A DNA stretch of 64,000 bases from Ferrovibrio terrae_A (GTDB lineage Bacteria; Pseudomonadota; Alphaproteobacteria; Ferrovibrionales; Ferrovibrionaceae), in contig NZ_CALSAN010000010.1 of assembly GCF_943372915.1 (NCBI RefSeq), forward strand, positions 62,001-126,000, read 5' to 3'. The position numbers and the translations under genes were made by a program. The notes below the pieces were generated by a model. The model saw nothing but the letters and a program-made list of their open reading frames with translations. It was not told the origin of the DNA and ran no database searches. The stretch's first letter is position 1, and each line of letters begins with the position of its first letter. Shown one piece after another: positions 42,114 through 50,659 of the stretch.

Positions 42114-42938
42114 ATGCGCGTCTCGCTCTGCAACGAAGTCCTTAGCCCGCTGCCTTTCGCCGCGCAATGTGCGCTCGCGGCGGAGCTGGGCTATGACGGA
42201 CTGGAGATTGCGCCTTTCACGCTTTCGGATGACCCGCTCTCGCTGACGGCGGCCGAACGACGCGTGATCCGCCGCGCCGTCGAAGAGGCCGGCCTGGTGG
42301 TGACCGGTCTGCACTGGCTGCTGGTGACGCCCAAGGGCCTGTCGCTCACCGACCCGGATCCGGCCGTGCGCCGTCGCACCCGCGAGACCATGCAGGGGCT
42401 GTGCGATCTCTGCGCCGATCTCGGCGGTCGTTATCTGGTGCATGGCTCGCCGGCGCAGCGCCGGCTGCCGGATCGCGACATTCATGCCGCCAAGGGCTGG
42501 GCGCTGGAGGCCTTCCGGGCGGCGGCACGCGCCGCCGAGAAAGCCGGCGTGCTCTATTGTCTGGAGCCGCTGTCGCGGCATGAGACCAATTTCGTCAACA
42601 CCGTGGGCGAGGCCATCGGCGTCGCCGAGGGCATCGCCAGCAATGCCTTCCGCACCATGATCGACTGCAGCGCTGCGGGCCTGACCGAAACCGAGACGGT
42701 GCCGGAACTGATCGCGCGCTGGCTGCCCAGCGGCCTGATCGCCCATATCCAGGTCAATGACCCCAACAGAAAAGGTCCGGGCCAGGGCGAGATGGTCTTT
42801 GCGCCGATCCTCGATGCGCTCAAGCGTGGCGGCTATGACGGCGATCTGGGCGTCGAACCGTTTATCTACGATCCCGATGGGCCGGGCGCTGCCGCGCATG
42901 CCATCCGCTACCTGCGTGATCTGCTGGAGCCGGTATGA
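42114..42938 (+). CDS. sugar phosphate isomerase/epimerase-like TIM-barrel protein
   Basis: 274-residue AP-endonuclease-2 / xylose-isomerase-like barrel. Expected metal ligands are visible at strand ends: Glu in YCLEPLSRHETNF, Asp in FRTMIDCSAAG, His in GLIAHIQVNDPNRKGPGQGE (split here), and Glu in LGVEPFIYDPDG. The N-terminus MRVSLCNEVLSPLPFA and GYDGLEIAPFTL are typical. Family members isomerise or epimerise keto sugars or dehydrate inositol-like compounds. It overlaps the enolase-like gene by ATGA and begins the enzyme operon. Confidence 0.85.
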   Translation: MRVSLCNEVLSPLPFAAQCALAAELGYDGLEIAPFTLSDDPLSLTAAERRVIRRAVEEAGLVVTGLHWLLVTPKGLSLTDPDPAVRRRTRETMQGLCDLCADLGGRYLVHGSPAQRRLPDRDIHAAKGWALEAFRAAARAAEKAGVLYCLEPLSRHETNFVNTVGEAIGVAEGIASNAFRTMIDCSAAGLTETETVPELIARWLPSGLIAHIQVNDPNRKGPGQGEMVFAPILDALKRGGYDGDLGVEPFIYDPDGPGAAAHAIRYLRDLLEPV

Positions 42939-44374
42939 CCGAAGCGCCCGCCTTTCGCCTGCAGGATGTCACGCTGTTCGAGCGGCCGGTCACGCTGCGG
43001 CTGCCCTTCCGCTTCGGCGTGGTGACACTGACGGCGGCGCCGCAGGCCTATCTGCACCTGCGTATCGTGCTGCCCGATGGCCGCAGCGCCTGGGGTTCAG
43101 CCGCCGAGCTGATGGTACCGAAGTGGTTCGACAAGGATCCGGCCCTGTCGAACGAGCAGAATTTCGCCCAGTTGCGGCTCAGCCTGCGCCATGCCGTGGA
43201 TGCCTATGCCGGTGACGAGACCGCCCGCACTGCCTTCGGCCATTCCGCCGCCCATCATGCTGCGCTGGTGCAGCAGGGCGCGAAAAGCGGCCTGAACGCC
43301 CTGGTGGCTTCCTATGGCCCGGCCCTGCTGGATCGTGCCGTCATCGATGCGCTCTGCCGCCTGCGCAACATCCCGTTCGCGGCAGCGCTTGGCAAAAACC
43401 TGTTCGGTATCCAGGTTGCGCCGCTGGCCCCGGATCTTGCCGGCTTCGATCTTGAGGCCTGGCTCGCCGACCTTGTGCCGCATCGCCGCATTGCGGCCCG
43501 CCATACAGTGGGCATGGTTGACCCGCTCCGCGAGGCCGACCTGACGGCTGGCGGGCGCCTGAATGATGGCCTGCCGGAAAGCCTGGAAGGCGCCATCGCG
43601 CAATATGGCCATCGCTGGTTCAAACTGAAAGTGGGCGGCAATGCCGCGGCAGACCTGGCCCGTTTGCAGGGCATCGCCGCGGTGCTCGATCAATCGCCCG
43701 AACCCTATCAGGCCAGCCTTGATGGCAACGAGCAGTATGATGATGTCGAGGGTATTGCCGCGCTGTGGCAGGCCATGCGGGCAGACAGCCGCCTGCGCCG
43801 TCTCTGTGCCTCGATCCTCTATATCGAACAACCGATCAAGCGTGCGGTGGCGCTCACGCAGCCCGTGACCACCCTGGCTGCCGAGATTCCGCTGATCGTC
43901 GATGAATCGGATGCCGACTACGATGTGTTTCCGCGGGCGCGCGATCTGGGCTACCGCGGCATCTCGTCCAAGACCTGCAAGGGCGTTTACCGGGCGATCC
44001 TGAACGGGGCGCGGGCGCAACACTGGAACATTCAAAAGGGCGCCAACTTCTTCATCACCGGCGAGGATCTGACCTGCCAGGCGGGGCTGGCGGTGCAGCA
44101 GGATCTTGCCCTGGTGGCCGCGCTCGGCCTCAGCCATGTCGAACGCAACGGCCACCATTATGTCGATGGCTTCGGTGCGGCGCCGGCAGCCGAACAGGAT
44201 GCCTTCCTGGCCGCCCATCCCGATCTCTACCACCGCGATCCGCAGAGCCGCCGTGTGCGGCTGCAGATCCGCAAGGGTGGCCTCGATCTTCGCAGCGTCA
44301 TGGATGCCACTGGCTTCGGCGCGGAAGCTGAACCCGATTGGGGCAATCTCGCCCCCATGCATTTGAATTCGTGA
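42935..44374 (+). CDS. enolase-superfamily (mandelate racemase/muconate lactonizing-like) protein
   Basis: 479-residue protein with an enolase-superfamily barrel; longer than the usual 370-420 residues. Candidate active-site elements: KxK in WFKLKVGGNAA, Asp in ASLDGNEQYDD, Glu in YIEQPIKRAV, Glu/Asp in LIVDESDADYD and Lys in GISSKTCKGVYRA. Enzymes of this class abstract a proton next to a carboxylate, typically to dehydrate sugar acids or racemise. The N-terminal 200 residues have little I recognise beyond LPFRFGVVTLTAAPQAYLHL. Its place in an acid-uptake operon suggests an acid-sugar dehydratase, unproven. Confidence 0.78.
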   Translation: MTEAPAFRLQDVTLFERPVTLRLPFRFGVVTLTAAPQAYLHLRIVLPDGRSAWGSAAELMVPKWFDKDPALSNEQNFAQLRLSLRHAVDAYAGDETARTAFGHSAAHHAALVQQGAKSGLNALVASYGPALLDRAVIDALCRLRNIPFAAALGKNLFGIQVAPLAPDLAGFDLEAWLADLVPHRRIAARHTVGMVDPLREADLTAGGRLNDGLPESLEGAIAQYGHRWFKLKVGGNAAADLARLQGIAAVLDQSPEPYQASLDGNEQYDDVEGIAALWQAMRADSRLRRLCASILYIEQPIKRAVALTQPVTTLAAEIPLIVDESDADYDVFPRARDLGYRGISSKTCKGVYRAILNGARAQHWNIQKGANFFITGEDLTCQAGLAVQQDLALVAALGLSHVERNGHHYVDGFGAAPAAEQDAFLAAHPDLYHRDPQSRRVRLQIRKGGLDLRSVMDATGFGAEAEPDWGNLAPMHLNS

Positions 44375-44391
44375 AGAAGGACAAGAAAGCC

Positions 44392-45546
44392 ATGAGCAAG
44401 GATATCCGTCTCGGCATCATCATGAACGGCGTCACCGGGCGCATGGGCATGAACCAGCACCTGATCCGTTCGATCTGCGCGATCCGCAAGGATGGCGGGG
44501 TGGTGCTGAAAAACGGCCGCCGGGTGATGCCTGACCCGATCCTGGTTGGTCGCAGCCTCGACAAGGTGGCCAAGCTGGCCAAGACCCATGGCATCGAGCG
44601 CTATACCGACGATCTCGATGCTGCGCTGAAGAACAAGGACGATACGCTGTTCTTCGATGCCGCCACCACCCAGGCGCGCGCCGGTCTGCTGAAAAAGGCG
44701 ATGGCCGCCGGCAAGGATATCTACTGCGAGAAGCCGACGGCCGAGACGCTGGCGGTTGCCATGGATCTGGTCAAGGCGGCCAAGAAATATGGCGTCAAGA
44801 ACGGCGTGGTGCAGGACAAGCTGTTCCTGCCCGGCCTGGAAAAGATGAAGGTGCTGATCGACAGCGGCTTCTTCGGCAAGATTCTGTCAGTGCGCGGCGA
44901 GTTCGGTTACTGGGTATTCGAGGGCGACTGGCAGCAGGCCCAGCGTCCGTCGTGGAATTATCGCGTCAAGGATGGTGGCGGCATCATCCTCGACATGCTG
45001 TGCCACTGGCGCTATGTGCTCGACAATCTGTTCGGCGGCGTGAAAAGCGTGTCCTGCCTCGGCGCCACCCATATCCCCAAGCGCTGGGATGAGAATGGCA
45101 AGCCCTACAAGGCCGACTCTGACGATGCCGCCTATGCCACCTTCGAACTGGAAGGCGGCGTGATCGCCCAGATCAATTCCTCCTGGGTCACCCGCGTGCG
45201 TCGCGACGATCTGGTCACCTTCCATGTCGATGGCACGCTGGGTTCGGCCGTGGCCGGCCTGCACAAATGCTTTGTGCAGCCGCGTGTCGCCACGCCCAAG
45301 CCGGTGTGGAATCCGGATCTGCCGCAGGCGATCAACTTCTTCGACACCTGGCAGGAAGTGCCGGAGAACAAGGTGTATCCGAACGGTTTCCGCGCCCAGT
45401 GGGAGATGTATATCCGCCATCTGGTCGATAACGAGCCGTTCAAGTGGACACTTCTCGAGGGCGCCAAGGGCGTGCAGCTGGCCGAAGCCGGGCTGAAGAG
45501 CTGGAAAGAGCGCCGCTGGATCGACCTGCCTGAGCTGAAGGTCTGA
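44392..45546 (+). CDS. Gfo/Idh/MocA-family oxidoreductase
   Basis: 384-residue NAD(P)-dependent dehydrogenase. The Rossmann part starts IRLGIIMNGVTGRMGMNQHL, unusual in having a TGRMG turn like dihydrodipicolinate reductase. The family EKP motif is in DIYCEKPTAETLA, and GGGIILDMLCHWRYVLD supplies the substrate-side His/Asp. These enzymes oxidise a sugar or inositol hydroxyl, often at C-3. ATG 44392 follows AGAAGGACAAGAAAGCC. It lies 17 bp after the enolase-like gene and 1 bp before the DUF993 gene. Confidence 0.87.
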   Translation: MSKDIRLGIIMNGVTGRMGMNQHLIRSICAIRKDGGVVLKNGRRVMPDPILVGRSLDKVAKLAKTHGIERYTDDLDAALKNKDDTLFFDAATTQARAGLLKKAMAAGKDIYCEKPTAETLAVAMDLVKAAKKYGVKNGVVQDKLFLPGLEKMKVLIDSGFFGKILSVRGEFGYWVFEGDWQQAQRPSWNYRVKDGGGIILDMLCHWRYVLDNLFGGVKSVSCLGATHIPKRWDENGKPYKADSDDAAYATFELEGGVIAQINSSWVTRVRRDDLVTFHVDGTLGSAVAGLHKCFVQPRVATPKPVWNPDLPQAINFFDTWQEVPENKVYPNGFRAQWEMYIRHLVDNEPFKWTLLEGAKGVQLAEAGLKSWKERRWIDLPELKV

Positions 45547-45547
45547 G

Positions 45548-46711
45548 ATGACGACACTCAACCTGCCTGCCAGCGCCGGCAAACTGGCGCCCTATACGCT
45601 GCAGCAGCCGAAGGCCTTCCCGACTGCGAAGCCGCCGTTCAGCCGCGTGGCCTTCGCCGCCGCGCATGTGGTGGCCGATCCGCTGGCCGAGCATGATCCC
45701 TGGCTGACACCGGCGGTCGACTGGGAGCGCACCATCGCCTTCCGCCGACATCTGTGGTCGCTCGGCTTCGGCGTGGCCGAAGCCATGGACACCGCCCAGC
45801 GCGGCATGGGGCTCGACTGGAAGGATGCCCTGGAGCTGGTGCGCCGCTCGCTCGATGCGGCGAAAGACGTGCCAGGTGCCGTGGTGGCCTCCGGTGCCGG
45901 CACCGATCACCTGACGCCTGGACCTGATGTCACCATCGACGCGGTGATCCGCGCCTATGAGGAGCAATGCGCGGCAATCGAGAAACTCGGCGGCCGTATC
46001 ATCCTGATGGCCAGCCGCGCACTTGCCGCCGTGGCGAAGTCGCCGGATGATTATATCAAGGTCTATAGCCGCATCTTGAGCCAGGTGAAGCAGCCGGTGG
46101 TGATGCACTGGCTGGGCGAGATGTTCGACCCTGCCCTGGCGGGTTACTGGGGCAATGCCGATCACATGACGGCGATGCAGACCTGTCTCGATGTGATCAA
46201 TGCCAATGCGTCCAAGGTCGATGGCATCAAGATTTCCCTGCTCGACAAGGACAAGGAAATCGTCATGCGCCGGCGCCTGCCGAAAGGTGTGCGCATGTAT
46301 ACCGGCGATGATTTCAACTATGCGGAGCTGATCGCCGGCGACAGCGAAGGCTATTCCGATGCGCTGCTGGGCATTTTTGATGCCATCGCCCCGGCGGCCT
46401 CGGCGGCCTTGGGCGCGCTGACGCGCAAGGATGAAAAGACCTTCCACGACATCCTGGCGCCGACCGTGCCGTTGTCGCGCCATATCTTCAAGGCGCCGAC
46501 GCGGTTCTACAAAACCGGCGTGGTCTTCATGGCCTATCTGAACGGCCACCAGGATCACTTCCTGATGGTCGGCGGCCAGCAGAGTACGCGCTCGGCCCTG
46601 CACCTGGCCGAGCTGTTCCGGCTAGCTGACGCGGCCGGACTGCTCGCCAACCCGGAGCAGGCGGCGGCGCGCATGAAGGCGGTCATGGCCGTGCATGGAA
46701 TTGCCGCATGA
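45548..46711 (+). CDS. DUF993 family, dihydrodipicolinate-synthase-like aldolase
   Basis: 387-residue DUF993 protein, annotated in databases as dihydrodipicolinate synthase-like. The TIM barrel keeps GIKISLLDKDKEIVMRRRL, whose Lys is the plausible Schiff-base residue, and MYTGDDFNYAELI after it. Other blocks: HDPWLTPAVDWERTIAFRRHLW, GFGVAEAMDTAQRGMGLDW and QPVVMHWLGEMFDPALAGYW. DapA-like aldolases cleave keto acids to pyruvate and an aldehyde, so it could perform the carbon-splitting step of the pathway. No reaction has been assigned to DUF993 to my knowledge. It overlaps the next gene by ATGA. Confidence 0.85.
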   Translation: MTTLNLPASAGKLAPYTLQQPKAFPTAKPPFSRVAFAAAHVVADPLAEHDPWLTPAVDWERTIAFRRHLWSLGFGVAEAMDTAQRGMGLDWKDALELVRRSLDAAKDVPGAVVASGAGTDHLTPGPDVTIDAVIRAYEEQCAAIEKLGGRIILMASRALAAVAKSPDDYIKVYSRILSQVKQPVVMHWLGEMFDPALAGYWGNADHMTAMQTCLDVINANASKVDGIKISLLDKDKEIVMRRRLPKGVRMYTGDDFNYAELIAGDSEGYSDALLGIFDAIAPAASAALGALTRKDEKTFHDILAPTVPLSRHIFKAPTRFYKTGVVFMAYLNGHQDHFLMVGGQQSTRSALHLAELFRLADAAGLLANPEQAAARMKAVMAVHGIAA

Positions 46712-47544
46712 AAAAGCCGGGCCCCCTGTCACTCAACACCGCCACGGTGAAGGAGCAGTGGTCGCTGCAGCAATGCATCGAAGGCTGCGCCCGTCACGAC
46801 ATCACCGGCATCTCGCCCTGGCGTGACAAGCTGGCGGACTACACCACGGCCAAGGCGGCGAAGCATATCCGCGATGTCGGCCTCACCGTCACCGGCTTGT
46901 GCCGCGGCGGCATGTTCCCGGCCGCCGATGCCGCCGGCCGGCAGGCTGCCATTGATGACAACAAGCGCGCCATCGACGATGCGGCGGCCCTGAATGCCCA
47001 ATGCCTGGTGCTGGTGGTCGGCGGCATGCCAGCCGGCTCGCGCGACCTGGCCGGAGCGCGGAACCAGGTGCAGGACGGTATCGCCGCCGTGCTGGAGCAT
47101 GCCAAAGCCGCGAAGGTGCCGCTCGCCATCGAGCCGCTGCACCCGATGTATGCCGCCGACCGCGCCTGTGTGAACACGCTGGCCCAGGCGCTCGACATCT
47201 GCGATGCACTGGGCAGCGGTGCGAATGACCGCCATCTCGGCGTTGCCGTCGATGTCTATCATGTCTGGTGGGATCCCCAGTTGGCGGCACAGATCAAACG
47301 GGCCAGCAAGCGCGTGCTCGCCTTCCATGTCTGTGACTGGCTGGTGCCGACCACCGACCTGTTGCTGGATCGCGGCATGATGGGTGATGGCGTGATCGAC
47401 ATCCCGGCGATCCGGGCCATGGTGGAAGGCGTCGGCTATGACGGCTTCTGCGAGGTCGAGATCATGTCGACCCATAACTGGTGGAAAAAGGATGCCGATA
47501 CCGTGCTGCGCACCTGCATAGAGCGGCATGCGACGGTGGTGTGA
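46708..47544 (+). CDS. second sugar phosphate isomerase/epimerase-like protein
   Basis: 278-residue xylose-isomerase-like TIM barrel, distinct from the one at 42114. Metal ligands: Glu in PLAIEPLHPMYAADRACVN (split), Asp/His in GVAVDVYHVWWDPQL, His in VLAFHVCDWLVPT and Glu in GFCEVEIMSTHNWW. LTVTGLCRGGMFPAADAAGR is a notable Cys/Gly loop near residue 60. Together with the first barrel it probably handles two keto-sugar steps. It ends the operon; an intrinsic terminator follows 55 bp later. Confidence 0.85.
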   Translation: MKKPGPLSLNTATVKEQWSLQQCIEGCARHDITGISPWRDKLADYTTAKAAKHIRDVGLTVTGLCRGGMFPAADAAGRQAAIDDNKRAIDDAAALNAQCLVLVVGGMPAGSRDLAGARNQVQDGIAAVLEHAKAAKVPLAIEPLHPMYAADRACVNTLAQALDICDALGSGANDRHLGVAVDVYHVWWDPQLAAQIKRASKRVLAFHVCDWLVPTTDLLLDRGMMGDGVIDIPAIRAMVEGVGYDGFCEVEIMSTHNWWKKDADTVLRTCIERHATVV

Positions 47545-47598
47545 CAGCGATCTTTGCCGTTGTGGCGGTGGATAACTCCGGCCATGCCTTGATTTGCC

Positions 47599-47635
47599 GA
47601 CGGGGCCCCTCAAAGATGGCGGGGCCTCGTCTTTT
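47599..47635 (+). terminator. intrinsic terminator ending the enzyme operon
   Basis: GACGGGGCCCC (47599-47609) pairs with GGGGCCTCGTC (47621-47631, one G-U pair) around an 11-base loop and is followed by TTTT. It separates the sugar-acid operon from the urea locus. Confidence 0.85.
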
Positions 47636-47649
47636 ATCCCCGGTCCGCC

Positions 47650-48204
47650 ATGTTTCATGCCTCGCCGCTCGCCGTTCCCGGTCTTCTGCTGATCCGCCCC
47701 GACACCGTGATGGACCAGCAGGGCTGGACCAGCGCCGTCTATAATGAAGCCGCGCTCGGCGCGCTGGGCGTGCATGACCGCTTCGTCGACGACCGCATCA
47801 TCTATGCCGACAAGGCCGGCAATGTGCGCGGCCTGCGCTATCAGCTGGCGCCGGCCAGCCAGGCCACCCTGCTGCGCGTGCTGCATGGCCGGCTGTTCAT
47901 CGCCGCGGTCGATGTGCGGCGCGGCTCATCCACCTTCGGCCGGGTCGGCACGGCGACGATCAGCTATATGGGCAGCGAACAGTTCTATGCCATGCCGGGC
48001 TTCGCGGTCGGCTGGTGCAGCCTGGATGCCGCTACACAGATCCTGGTCAAGACCAGCGCCGATGTGAATCCCGATCTGGCGCGCGGCATTGCCTGGAACG
48101 ACCCGGCGCTCAAGATCGACTGGCCGGTGAAATCCGGCGAGGCCGAGGTGATGATCGCCGATACCGACCAGCCCATGCTGGCGGGACAGCAAGACCTGCT
48201 GTGA
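47650..48204 (+). CDS. RmlC-like cupin lacking the epimerase catalytic residues
   Basis: 184-residue protein with the fold and order of dTDP-4-dehydrorhamnose 3,5-epimerases: NVRGLRYQLAPASQATLLRVL, AVDVRRGSSTFGRVGT and IAWNDPALKIDWPV align with the intact paralogue at 5754. The catalytic His of LRGLHxQ is Arg, the Lys of AKLVRC is Thr, the His of GFAHGF is Val (GFAVGW), and the active Tyr region reads TQILVKTS. So it cannot be a normal epimerase. Its stop overlaps the ureD start (TGATG), which couples it to the urease locus. It may bind a sugar or act as a structural cupin; function unknown. Confidence 0.8.
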   Translation: MFHASPLAVPGLLLIRPDTVMDQQGWTSAVYNEAALGALGVHDRFVDDRIIYADKAGNVRGLRYQLAPASQATLLRVLHGRLFIAAVDVRRGSSTFGRVGTATISYMGSEQFYAMPGFAVGWCSLDAATQILVKTSADVNPDLARGIAWNDPALKIDWPVKSGEAEVMIADTDQPMLAGQQDLL

Positions 48205-49052
48205 TGACGCCGGCGCCGGCGTCCCGGCTGCAGCGGGCCGATGGCGCTCTGCAGCTGCGCTTTGCCGCCGGTGACGGCGTCGCCACACGGCTGACCGATC
48301 TCTATCAGTCCGATCCCTGCCGTGCCCTGCTGCCGGCGCCCGATCCGGGCGAGCCGCTGACGGCGGTGCTGATCACTACGGCCGGCGGCCTCACCGGTGG
48401 CGACCGGCTACAGTTGTCCGTGGCCGTCGAGGCCGGCGCCGATGCGCTCTGCACGCCGCAAGCCGCGGAAAAAATCTACCGCTCGGCCGATGCCGGCGCC
48501 GCGACGATCGAACTGGCCCTGACGGTGGGGGTGGGTGCGGCGCTGGAATGGCTGCCGCAGGAGATGATCCTGTTCGACGGCGCCCGGCTCGACCGGCGCG
48601 TGACCATGGCCGTGGCAGAGGATGCACGGCTGCTGGCGGGTGACATCACCGTGTTCGGCCGCACCGCGCGCGGCGAGCGTTTTGCCAGTGGCAGCCTGTT
48701 CGACCGCTGGCAGGTGCGCCGTGACGGCCGTCTGGTCTGGACCGATGCTGCGCGCCTGGATGGTGAAACCACCGCCCTGCTCGATCATCCCGCCGGCTTT
48801 GCCGGGGCGGTGGCCCAGGCACTGCTCCTCTACCAGGCGCCGGACGCAGCAGCGGCGCGCGATCGCCTGCGGGGTCTGGAAATAGACGAACCCGGATGTC
48901 ACTGGGGCGGCAGTGTGATCGACGGTCTGCTGCTGGTCCGCCTGCTCGACAGCGACGCCGCCCGCCTGCGTCGGGTTTTCGCCCGGCTGTGGTCCAGCCT
49001 GCGCCCGGGGCTCGGCCGCAGGCCGGCGATGCCCCGGCTGTGGAAATTCTGA
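48204..49052 (+). CDS. ureD: urease accessory protein UreD
   Basis: 282-residue scaffold that binds apo-urease and, with UreF and UreG, guides nickel into the active site. Visible family segments: ALLPAPDPGEPLTAVLITTAGGLTGGD (split here), TPQAAEKIYRS, WLPQEMILFDGARL, GRTARGERFASGSLFDRW and the end LRPGLGRRPAMPRLWKF. ATG 48204 uses the last A of the upstream stop codon. It stands apart from ureABCE (7 kb downstream), with urtABCDE between them. A 292-bp regulatory region follows. Confidence 0.92.
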   Translation: MTPAPASRLQRADGALQLRFAAGDGVATRLTDLYQSDPCRALLPAPDPGEPLTAVLITTAGGLTGGDRLQLSVAVEAGADALCTPQAAEKIYRSADAGAATIELALTVGVGAALEWLPQEMILFDGARLDRRVTMAVAEDARLLAGDITVFGRTARGERFASGSLFDRWQVRRDGRLVWTDAARLDGETTALLDHPAGFAGAVAQALLLYQAPDAAAARDRLRGLEIDEPGCHWGGSVIDGLLLVRLLDSDAARLRRVFARLWSSLRPGLGRRPAMPRLWKF

Positions 49053-49113
49053 CTCTCTTTGAGTCATCCAAAACCGGTTTCTGCTCGTATTTTGCTCCTT
49101 GCACTTTTTTCAG

Positions 49114-49144
49114 GAGCCTATGCTTAAAAAATAAGCAAAGGCTC
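49114..49144. promoter_or_regulatory. imperfect 13-bp dyad upstream of urtA, possible NtrC site
   Basis: GAGCCTATGCTTA (49114-49126) and TAAGCAAAGGCTC (49132-49144) pair at 12 of 13 positions around AAAAA. The inner TGCTTA-N5-TAAGCA keeps the GC-N11-GC spacing of NtrC boxes and lies about 135 bp upstream of the sigma-54 promoter, a usual enhancer distance. It departs from the TGCAC consensus, so the NtrC assignment is tentative; it could also form an RNA hairpin after ureD. Confidence 0.45.
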
Positions 49145-49269
49145 GCCATGATTGTTCGTCGCCGGAGCTTTGAATCGCGACGGTGGCAGAGCGCCAGGTT
49201 TGTCATATTGCGGCGCGGAATCAGCGAATTAAGCGCGGTATTGCCCCATGCCGGAAGGACATGGGCGGC

Positions 49270-49287
49270 TTGGCACACTCCTTGCCA
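49270..49287 (+). promoter_or_regulatory. sigma-54 promoter of the urea uptake/urease operon
   Basis: TTGGCACACTCCTTGCCA matches the -24/-12 consensus TGGCAC-N5-TTGC, with GG and GC separated by exactly 10 bases (GG at 49272-49273, GC at 49284-49285). Transcription would start near 49297, giving about a 48-base leader before urtA. Sigma-54 control fits nitrogen-starvation induction of urea use in proteobacteria. Confidence 0.88.
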
Positions 49288-49344
49288 TTCCAATCTCGTA
49301 TGGCCGGCCCGGGGGGGCATGGCCCAAGCAGGAGAGGAATTCCA

Positions 49345-50631
49345 ATGAGCAAGTTTATGCGGACGATGGCCGCGGCAGGCGCCATGCTGGGCGCCATCGC
49401 CGCCGGTGGCGCACAGGCTCAGGACACGATCAAGGTCGGCGTCCTGCATTCGCTGTCAGGCACCATGGCGATCTCGGAGACGACCCTGAAGGACACCGTC
49501 CTGATGATGGTCGACGACATCAACAAGAAGGGTGGTCTGCTCGGCAAGAAGGTCGAGGCGGTGGTGGTCGATCCGGCCTCCAACTGGCCGCTGTTCGCCG
49601 AAAAGGCGCGCGAGCTGATCTCGAAGGAAAAGGTCTCGGTCGTTTTCGGCTGCTGGACCTCGGTGTCCCGCAAGTCGGTGCTGCCGGTCTTCGAAGAACT
49701 GAACAGCATGCTGTTCTACCCCGTCCAGTATGAGGGCGAGGAAAGCTCCAAGAACGTGTTCTACACCGGCGCCGCGCCGAACCAGCAGGCGATCCCGGCG
49801 GTGGAATACCTGATGAGCAAGGATGGCGGCGAAGTGAAGCGCTGGGTCCTGGCCGGCACGGACTACGTCTATCCGCGCACCACCAACAAGATCCTGGAAG
49901 CCTTCCTGAAAGCCAAGGGCGTCAAGCAGGAAGACATCATGATCAACTACACGCCGTTCGGTCATTCCGACTGGCAGACGATCGTGGCCGACATCAAGAA
50001 GTTCGGCTCGGCCGGCAAGAAGACCGCCGTGGTGTCGACCATCAATGGCGACGCCAACGTGCCGTTCTACAAGGAACTGGCCAACGCGGGCATCAAGGCC
50101 TCCGATATCCCGGTGGTCGCCTTCTCGGTCGGCGAGGAAGAACTGGCCGGCATCGACACCAAGAACTTGGTCGGCCATCTGGCCGCCTGGAACTACTTCC
50201 AGTCGGTCAAGGGCCCGGTCAACGATGCCTTCATCAAGCAGTGGAAGACCTTCATCAAGGATCCGAAGCGCGTGACCAACGATCCGATGGAAGCCACCTA
50301 TATCGGCTTCAAGATGTGGGCCCAGGCTGTTGCCCAGGCCGGCACCACCAACGTGGATGCCGTGCGTCAGGCGATGTATGGCCAGAAGGTCAAGGCGCCG
50401 TCGGGCTTCACCGCCGTGATGAACACCAACCACCACCTGTCCAAGCCGGTGCTGATCGGCGAAATCCGCCCGGACGGCATGTTCAACATCGTCTGGCAGA
50501 CCAAGGGCCCGGTGAAGGCCGATGCCTGGTCGAAGTATATCCCGGAAAGCGCCAAGCTGACGGCCGACTGGACCTTCCCCTGGGTCTGCGGCAACTGCGA
50601 GAAGCCGAAGTATGCGGCTCTGGCCAACTAA
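49345..50631 (+). CDS. urtA: urea ABC transporter substrate-binding protein
   Basis: 428-residue periplasmic urea-binding protein of the amide-binding (Peripla_BP_6) family. The signal peptide is residues 1 to about 27 (AGAMLGAIAAGGAQAQD). Core: TIKVGVLHSLSGTMAISET, KVSVVFGCWTSVSRKSVLPVFEE, LFYPVQYEGEESSKNVFYTGA and MNTNHHLSKPVLIGEIR, all close to UrtA. ATG 49345 follows GGAGAGGAATTCC. It is the first gene after the sigma-54 promoter. A strong hairpin separates it from urtB. Confidence 0.96.
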   Translation: MSKFMRTMAAAGAMLGAIAAGGAQAQDTIKVGVLHSLSGTMAISETTLKDTVLMMVDDINKKGGLLGKKVEAVVVDPASNWPLFAEKARELISKEKVSVVFGCWTSVSRKSVLPVFEELNSMLFYPVQYEGEESSKNVFYTGAAPNQQAIPAVEYLMSKDGGEVKRWVLAGTDYVYPRTTNKILEAFLKAKGVKQEDIMINYTPFGHSDWQTIVADIKKFGSAGKKTAVVSTINGDANVPFYKELANAGIKASDIPVVAFSVGEEELAGIDTKNLVGHLAAWNYFQSVKGPVNDAFIKQWKTFIKDPKRVTNDPMEATYIGFKMWAQAVAQAGTTNVDAVRQAMYGQKVKAPSGFTAVMNTNHHLSKPVLIGEIRPDGMFNIVWQTKGPVKADAWSKYIPESAKLTADWTFPWVCGNCEKPKYAALAN

Positions 50632-50659
50632 TCCGTAAAGCGTAACGCATGGCATCCGG

